A stretch of DNA of 53,359 bases from an uncultured Candidatus Hydrogenedens sp. (lineage in GTDB: Bacteria > Myxococcota > UBA4151). Positions 48,427 to 53,359 of the stretch are shown one piece after another. The notes under the pieces are model-generated. The model was given only the letters and a program-made list of their open reading frames with translations, was not told the DNA's origin and did not search any database. How positions within the stretch are numbered: position 1 is the stretch's first letter; every line of letters starts with the position of its first letter. Position numbers and translations under genes: made by a program. The DNA lies in the NCBI GenBank assembly GCA_902574205.1, contig CACGMS010000004.1, positions 1-53,359 on the forward strand, in the 5' to 3' direction.

Positions 48427-50496
48427 TCAGGAGCGTATTTGACCCTGCCCTAGCACCTGAAATTTGTACGTGCAGAGCTCGGCTAAACCCATCGGCCCAC
48501 GAGCGTGCAGGCGGTTGGTACTGATCCCAACTTCGGCGCCTAAGCCAAAGCAACCACCATCGGTGAATCGCGTTGATGCGTTATGGTACACCGCAGCGGA
48601 GTCAACCTCTCCGAGGTAGCGACGTGCCGCAAAGCTGTCTTCAGCGACGACGGCATCCGAATGGGCTGAGCTGTGCCGCTGAGTGAACTCGATCGCCTCG
48701 CTCAGACCATCAACGACGCGAACGGATAAGATCAGGTCCAAGTATTCGGTGTCCCAATCCTCGGCAGTTGCTGGCATACCCGCGGGCAAATGCGGGAGAG
48801 CACGCGGACAACCTCGCAGCTGAACTCCGCGCGCTGCGAGGTCAGAAGCTATGGTGGGCAACATGTCTTCGGCAATGCTTTGATCGATCAACAAATTCTC
48901 GATAGCGTTGCACACGCCCGGGCGCTGAGTTTTAGCGTTCAGGACGATCGATCGAGCCATCTCCAATTTGGCCGACTCGTGAATATAGACCGAGCATAGT
49001 CCCTTATCATGCTTGACAACCGGAATACGGCTTTGAGTGATCACGGCGCGAATCAACCCGGGACCGCCGCGCGGGACCACCAACTGAATACCTTCTTCAT
49101 GCGTCAAGAGGTGCTTGACAAAGCGCCGGTCTTGAATCGGCACCAACTGCACCAAATTAGGATTAAGACCGCTACGTTCAAGCCCTGTACGCATCGCAGA
49201 CACCAATGCGCTACTCGTTCGAATAGCTTCTTTGCCACCCCTCAAAATAACCGCATTACCGCTTCGTAAACATAAGCCTGCGGCGTCAACTGTCACATTG
49301 GGACGGCTCTCATAAATCACCGCGACAACACCTATGGGTACAGCCACTTTGCGAAGCATCAATCCATCTTCGATTCGACGTTCGTCTAAAACTCGACCTA
49401 CAGGGTCATCCAAGCCTCCTACTGCGCGCAAATCAGAAATCACAGCGTCGAGACGATCATGATCGAGTAACAAGCGGTCCATCAGGGCAGTCGACAACTC
49501 AGCGCGCTCACCATCCAATCGATCTTCTCGATTGGCAGCAACGATCAGTGACCGCGCCTCATCAAGAGCAATGGCCATATGCTCGATAGCATCGCTCTTT
49601 TCTTGATCCGATAATCCCGCCGCCTGACGAGCAGCTGGCTGAGCCGAAGCAACCAGTTGCGCCGCCTCTTGCGACAAATCAACAGGATCTTGACCAGCAG
49701 CAAGTTCGGCACCACGTGCTGCTGTCGCCATCAGAACTGAGCGCATCAACCCATTTGGATCACTCTGATCCATGACGCGAAGTCCAGCCTCGGTCATCCC
49801 CGCTTTGCTCGTCACCGCACGCCGCAGTTGGGCCGCATCGCCGCCTTGGTCTTCTAGCAATTCAAGGGCGCCGACAAAGGTCTGGCGCACCATCAACTCA
49901 GCGGCTTGCCTTGAAAAACCTTGCTGCTGAGCGGCTGATTCAAAAGCTTCGATCAAACGGTAGACAAAAGCGGGACCACTGCCGCTCACAGAGGTCAATG
50001 CGTCCATCTGATCTTCATCAATCCAAATGACCTCACCTAAGCGTTCAAGTAAATTATTGAGTAACGCCCGCCCCGAAGGCGCTAGTTGATTACCTACAGC
50101 CGCGCCGAGCACCCCTTTGCCGAGCGCAACCGGCGTATTTGGCATCACGCGAACCAGCGCAATTCCATCAGGAAAATGAGGCGCCAAATCGCCAATCCTC
50201 AGACCGGCAAGTAACGAGACCACAATTTGCCCAGGACGAAAGGCCGACTGAACCGGCAACAAACTCATGGCGGCTTGCTGAGGCTTCATGCCCAAAATAA
50301 CGATATCGCTCTCGGCAATAAGGTACTCGGCGCTTGGTGTGCGCGGTGGCAAGCCTAAGTCGCGAGCGCGCTCCGCCATACGCTCGGTCGGATTATACCA
50401 CTGTATTCGAGCCTGTGAATAACCACTGGCGATAAGCCCCCGGGCGATCGACGAACTCATCGTGCCAAAACCTAAAAATCCGATCGTCGCTTCCAT
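48427..50496 (-). CDS. ProC-ProA fusion: pyrroline-5-carboxylate reductase plus glutamate-5-semialdehyde dehydrogenase
   Basis: One frame of about 690 residues. Residues 3-270 are P5C reductase (ProC): IGFLGFGTMSSSIARGL (NADPH), VVSLLAG, VRVMPNTPVALGKG, SVSGSGPAFVY and a C-terminal TSKAGMTEAGL. A linker (about 275-295) is followed by glutamyl-phosphate reductase (ProA, about 295-691) with ESRPNVTVDAAGLCLRSGNAVILRGGKEA and the catalytic Cys531 in RPGVCNAIENLL. ProA makes the semialdehyde that cyclises to P5C; ProC reduces P5C to proline, so one chain carries both enzymes. There is no ProB in the window. ATG 50496 has GAGGAG six bases upstream. Confidence 0.92.
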   Translation of the reverse strand: MEATIGFLGFGTMSSSIARGLIASGYSQARIQWYNPTERMAERARDLGLPPRTPSAEYLIAESDIVILGMKPQQAAMSLLPVQSAFRPGQIVVSLLAGLRIGDLAPHFPDGIALVRVMPNTPVALGKGVLGAAVGNQLAPSGRALLNNLLERLGEVIWIDEDQMDALTSVSGSGPAFVYRLIEAFESAAQQQGFSRQAAELMVRQTFVGALELLEDQGGDAAQLRRAVTSKAGMTEAGLRVMDQSDPNGLMRSVLMATAARGAELAAGQDPVDLSQEAAQLVASAQPAARQAAGLSDQEKSDAIEHMAIALDEARSLIVAANREDRLDGERAELSTALMDRLLLDHDRLDAVISDLRAVGGLDDPVGRVLDERRIEDGLMLRKVAVPIGVVAVIYESRPNVTVDAAGLCLRSGNAVILRGGKEAIRTSSALVSAMRTGLERSGLNPNLVQLVPIQDRRFVKHLLTHEEGIQLVVPRGGPGLIRAVITQSRIPVVKHDKGLCSVYIHESAKLEMARSIVLNAKTQRPGVCNAIENLLIDQSIAEDMLPTIASDLAARGVQLRGCPRALPHLPAGMPATAEDWDTEYLDLILSVRVVDGLSEAIEFTQRHSSAHSDAVVAEDSFAARRYLGEVDSAAVYHNASTRFTDGGCFGLGAEVGISTNRLHARGPMGLAELCTYKFQVLGQGQIRS

Positions 50497-50520
50497 CGCC
50501 ATCTCCTCGCAGCGATTTGC

Positions 50521-50871
50521 CTATGCCGTCGACCGACGGCGACGTCGAGCCCAAGAAACAAGCGCTGCGGCAATCCATGCTCCAAGCAGATCGGCCAACC
50601 AATCGAAGCCGTCAGCTGTTCGCCCACGAACCAACGTCCCTTGCATGACTTCGGTAGCACCACCGTGGAGTCCCGAAACAAAGACCGCCCGAACGTAATG
50701 ATCAGGCCAAGCGCTCAAGCACAACAGTGCCATCAACCCCCAACACAAGGCGTGCATCAATTTATCAAGGTGCGGAATTTCGGGTCCTGATGGAGCAGGA
50801 CTTAGCGCCAAATAAAGGAGCACCACCATGTAGGTGATCAGGAGCCCTTTGGCGATGAGCTCACGCCGCAT
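50521..50871 (-). CDS. VanZ-like membrane protein
   Basis: A 116-residue protein with three to four hydrophobic segments (GLLITYMVVLLYLAL, LMHALCWGLMALLCL, VFVSGLHGGATEVMQG, WLADLLGAWIAAALVSW). The PHLDKLMHA element, GATEVMQ and DGFDWLADLLGAW match the VanZ family. The role is unknown. ATG 50871 overlaps the end of miaB by 11 bp; the GTG at 50889 lies further inside. It is translated from the miaB transcript and is followed by the proCA gene after 24 bp. Confidence 0.82.
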   Translation of the reverse strand: MRRELIAKGLLITYMVVLLYLALSPAPSGPEIPHLDKLMHALCWGLMALLCLSAWPDHYVRAVFVSGLHGGATEVMQGTLVRGRTADGFDWLADLLGAWIAAALVSWARRRRRSTA

Positions 50872-52213
50872 TAATGACGACCTGAGCACCTCTCAGCGTA
50901 TGATGACCGGCCTCGAGGATATCGACTTGAACCAAGTCCCCAACCTGCGCCTCACCAACAAAGTTAACCATGCGATGCTCTGGCGTGCGACCTCTAAGCA
51001 TCTGCGGGTCGCGCGCGCTGGGTCCTAAGACCAGCACCTCCTGGGTGAGGCCGACACACTCTCGCAACAAGGCGCGTGTAATTCGATCTTGGACCGCGTT
51101 AAGGTGAACAAGTCGCTTTCGCCGTTCAGCCTGCGGGACAGAGTCGGCAAAGCTTTCGGCACGTGTACCCGGGCGCTCTGAATAGGCGAAGCTAAAGACC
51201 GAATCGTATCGCACTTCCTCCATCAAGCTGATGGTTTGCAGAAAATCGTCTTCGGTTTCGCCCGGAAAGCCGACGATCAAATCACTCGTCAGTGATAATC
51301 CAGGCCGAGCGGCTCGCAGGGCCGCCATCTTTTCTAAGTAGGTAGCGCGGCGATAGCCACGATTCATCATGCGCAAAATTCGATCGGAGCCGCTTTGAAC
51401 CGGCATATGAATGTAAGGCTGGATCTTGTGTTGAATACGAAAAGCCTCAAGCAAATCATCGTGCACGTCCTTCGGGTATCCCGTCATGAAGCGGACGCGG
51501 TGCAAACCCTCAATCTCAGCGACGCGCAACAAGAGCTCAGCAAAGCGTGGTTCGCCCGATTTACCATTCTTCAAATTATAAGAGGTGACCGTCTGACCAA
51601 GCAAGGTCACCTCACGAATACCATGTCGCTCCACTAACAACCGGACCTCGTCCACAATTTCCTTCGCCGGGCGATAGAGTTCTCGACCTTTGACGTAGGG
51701 CACGATGCAATAGGTGCAGAACTTGTTGCAGCCCTTCATGATCTTTACAAAGGCGTGGGTGCCTTCCATGCGTCGCTGCGGTCGAATCGGAAGAAAATCA
51801 AACTCGTCTGCCTTACGCCACTCGGTCGCCGCCACCCGCACGCGATGGGCAGAGATTCGGCTGACCATATCAGGTAACTCAGCCAGCTGATCGGTACCAA
51901 AGACCAAATCCAAATGACGACAACGCTGAAGAAGATCATTGCCCATACCCTGAGCAACGCAGCCGCCAACTGCAAGGATACGGCTAGGGTCTTCTTCCCG
52001 CCACTCACGCAAGCGCCCGAGCTCGGAGAACAACTTTTGGTCCGCTTTCTCGCGGACGGAACAGGTATTCAAAATCACGAGATCAGCCGACAGCTTATCC
52101 GTCGTGCCCTCAAAGCCCAGCGGCTCGAGAAGCTCCAACATCCGATCGGAGTCATGACTGTTCATCTGACAGCCATAGGTCACCACATGTACACGGCGTT
52201 TATCCGAATCCAT
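50861..52213 (-). CDS. miaB: tRNA-2-methylthio-N6-dimethylallyladenosine synthase
   Basis: MiaB converts i6A37 to ms2i6A37 in tRNAs reading U-initial codons. The N-terminal UPF0004 cluster has Cys15, Cys51 and Cys85 (TYGCQMN, NTCSVRE, VGGCVAQ); the radical-SAM cluster is CNKFCTYC (Cys162, 166, 169); a C-terminal TRAM domain (about 380-445) follows. MTGYPKD, PVQSGSDRILRMMNRGY and SDLIVGFPGET are typical MiaB. Length is normal. GGAGGG precedes the ATG. It heads the unit miaB-vanZ-proCA. Confidence 0.95.
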   Translation of the reverse strand: MDSDKRRVHVVTYGCQMNSHDSDRMLELLEPLGFEGTTDKLSADLVILNTCSVREKADQKLFSELGRLREWREEDPSRILAVGGCVAQGMGNDLLQRCRHLDLVFGTDQLAELPDMVSRISAHRVRVAATEWRKADEFDFLPIRPQRRMEGTHAFVKIMKGCNKFCTYCIVPYVKGRELYRPAKEIVDEVRLLVERHGIREVTLLGQTVTSYNLKNGKSGEPRFAELLLRVAEIEGLHRVRFMTGYPKDVHDDLLEAFRIQHKIQPYIHMPVQSGSDRILRMMNRGYRRATYLEKMAALRAARPGLSLTSDLIVGFPGETEDDFLQTISLMEEVRYDSVFSFAYSERPGTRAESFADSVPQAERRKRLVHLNAVQDRITRALLRECVGLTQEVLVLGPSARDPQMLRGRTPEHRMVNFVGEAQVGDLVQVDILEAGHHTLRGAQVVINAA

Positions 52214-52300
52214 GAACCCTCCAGAATCGCTCGCTCACTGCGGCTGCCTACATCAACCTGGCAGACGATGCAGCAAAAACTCGGATACCAACTCAATTGA

Positions 52301-52888
52301 CTATTCCAGGCGCTTTCTAACGGCGCGTAAAATATCAGGAATCGCCCGCTTGTTCCCGAGATGAGCTAACCACAGAGGCACCGAACCGCCCGGGTTCGTC
52401 TTTAATCGATAGGTCGCTTGTGTGGCGCGTCCCCCTTTGATCGACTTCAGCTCCCAAGAACCGGCAACAACGGCTAGCCGCACCACACCAGGTATCGGCG
52501 CCGGCCCAGCCGCATTGTCCTGAGTAAAGTGGATGACCCATGGCTTGGAGTGATCACCTTTCTCGAGGGTAAACCGCAACGTGTAGTCACGATCCGAAAC
52601 GACTGGCGTGTCGGTCCTACAATATTGCCAAATATGTTGAGCGCTTCGTTTCACCACACGACTTTGACGCATATAAGGCATGTAGTCCTGGTACTGATCC
52701 AGCGCCACTAAAGCCGACCATACCTTATCGACAGGTGCTTTGATTAAACCGGTCGCAAGAGTCTCCCCCTGCCCAAGTTCTGGGTCGATTCGCGCTCGAA
52801 CGCGAATTCCGTCTGCGGTGGTGGCCACGTGTTTCAACGGCGGACTATTAAGAACACCAAGAGAAACCATAATTCCAAGCAATATCAC
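52301..52888 (-). CDS. START/SRPBCC-like secreted or membrane-anchored protein
   Basis: A short hydrophobic N-terminus (ILLGIMVSLGVL) precedes a START-like domain (about 45-190): LIKAPVDKVWSALVALDQYQDYMPYMRQSRVV, WQYCRTDTPVVSDRDYTLRFTLE, then SWELKSIKGGRATQATYRLKTNPGGSVPLWLAH, the helix-grip fold. It may bind a lipid or other hydrophobic ligand in the periplasm. GTG 52888 is the first start; ATG 52870 is an alternative. It is upstream of miaB on the same strand, 87 bp away. Confidence 0.75.
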   Translation of the reverse strand: MILLGIMVSLGVLNSPPLKHVATTADGIRVRARIDPELGQGETLATGLIKAPVDKVWSALVALDQYQDYMPYMRQSRVVKRSAQHIWQYCRTDTPVVSDRDYTLRFTLEKGDHSKPWVIHFTQDNAAGPAPIPGVVRLAVVAGSWELKSIKGGRATQATYRLKTNPGGSVPLWLAHLGNKRAIPDILRAVRKRLE

Positions 52889-52973
52889 CGTCTAAGACCC
52901 CATACAACGTAAGAATAAAGCCACCACTATCCTCATACTGACCCCTAGCCTAGACTGAGTATTTGATTCCTAC

Positions 52974-52992
52974 GATAATGAGAATGACTTTC
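52974..52992. promoter_or_regulatory. weaker Fur-box-like site
   Basis: GATAATGAGAATGACTTTC matches 15 of 19 positions of the Fur consensus. It lies 44 bp before the stronger site at 53036. Confidence 0.5.
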
Positions 52993-53035
52993 ACTATTGA
53001 CAACTGTCGCCCCTTAGAGAAGAAGGCGAACGCAA

Positions 53036-53050
53036 TGAGAATGATTCTCA
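53036..53050. promoter_or_regulatory. Fur box (7-1-7 palindrome)
   Basis: TGAGAATGATTCTCA is a perfect 7-1-7 inverted repeat, the classic Fur core, 41 bp before the ATG of the last gene. Confidence 0.85.
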
Positions 53051-53091
53051 ATATATATGTCTGCTAATCAACACATCACGGGAGCTATGAC

Positions 53092-53359
53092 ATGAACTTT
53101 CTTAATCTCAAACACGCTGTGCTCGGTCTTGCTGCGCTCAGCTTGATCGCATGTGGCGATGATCACGACCATGACGAGACGCCGGATGCTGGTGGAACTC
53201 CAGTGGCGGACGCTGGTCCTGCGCCAGTCGCCGATGCCGGGCGCACTCAGATCGAGGTCCCCGAAACGTACAACTTCGATAGTCGCTTTGAAGATGGCAA
53301 AAGCGCCCTCTCCTACTCAGGTCAAACGGCGCGCCAAGTTTTGTTGTCGGACCTTAAAG
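53092..53359 (+). CDS. Fur-controlled DUF4856-type lipoprotein (3' end missing)
   Basis: Open to the window edge. A signal peptide ends in LIAC (Cys21); then DDHDHDE and an Asp/Ala/Gly/Pro linker, and PETYNFDSRFEDGKSALSYSGQTARQVLLSDL, the start of a DUF4856 domain. DUF4856 proteins often stand next to imelysin-type iron proteins, and the Fur boxes fit an iron-starvation gene. The His/Asp cluster after the Cys may bind metal. GGAG lies seven bases before the ATG. Confidence 0.8.
   Translation, partial: MNFLNLKHAVLGLAALSLIACGDDHDHDETPDAGGTPVADAGPAPVADAGRTQIEVPETYNFDSRFEDGKSALSYSGQTARQVLLSDLK

Overview
The window (about 53.4 kb) reads as a chromosomal segment of a Gram-negative, deltaproteobacteria-like bacterium, probably Myxococcota or Bradymonadales. 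This is an inference, not a phylogenetic placement. It rests on MopE-type Cys-rich metal-binding repeats, many lipoproteins with low-complexity Asp-Ala-Gly linkers after the lipidation Cys, a kinase-like protein fused to a formylglycine-generating-enzyme domain, HD-GYP and receiver signalling proteins, and a BamB/YfgM pair. Both ends are cut inside genes: a MopE-like protein on the left and a Fur-controlled DUF4856-type lipoprotein on the right.

Layout. 1-4.3 kb: MopE-like protein, MBL-fold hydrolase, GAF/HD-GYP protein. 4.3-11.6 kb: a thioredoxin-like protein, a membrane protein of unknown family with a readable promoter, and a minus-strand group (secreted protein, ABC_sub_bind-like protein, pseudokinase-FGE fusion, dUTPase, possible PilZ-like protein). 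11.6-17.8 kb: a plus-strand series with a membrane metalloprotease/TPR protein, SCP2-like and NTF2-like proteins, proS, a small membrane protein and an N-formylglutamate amidohydrolase family protein.

17.85-25.36 kb: a 7.4-kb integrative element in the 3' half of a tRNA-Thr(CGT) gene, bounded by perfect 108-bp direct repeats. It carries a P4-type tyrosine integrase, an AlpA-like regulator and a Rep_trans-like replication initiator, the minimal core of a phage satellite or integrative plasmid. The cargo looks little described: a collagen-repeat lipoprotein, two related small lipoproteins, a Mor/CD3324-like regulator with a duplicated HTH unit, and a duplicated 136-bp promoter-bearing fragment placed directly upstream of two cargo genes. 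Just right of the island is a secreted protein sharing a C-terminal domain with one cargo lipoprotein. A 42-bp palindromic repeat occurs both inside the island and just outside it.

26.4-36.8 kb: chromosomal accessory genes (GNAT, GH16 glycosidase lipoprotein, Cys-rich/PPC protein, methyltransferase, TPR and ankyrin proteins, an alpha/beta-hydrolase lipoprotein, a ChaN-like protein). 36.9-38.8 kb: a Fur box between the ChaN-like gene and a predicted heavy-metal exporter. 39-53 kb: mostly housekeeping functions, including tlyA, a Nudix/RNase H-like fusion, a receiver protein, bamB and a yfgM-like gene, an RluA-family synthase, tatD, a stand-alone ftsA-like gene, a single-chain ProC-ProA fusion joining the last two enzymatic steps of proline synthesis, a VanZ-like protein and miaB, then two more Fur boxes before the last gene.

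The most notable items are the integrative element with its modular lipoproteins and reused promoter fragment, the ProC-ProA fusion, and the pseudokinase-FGE protein. All calls were made by eye from the sequence; no database was searched.
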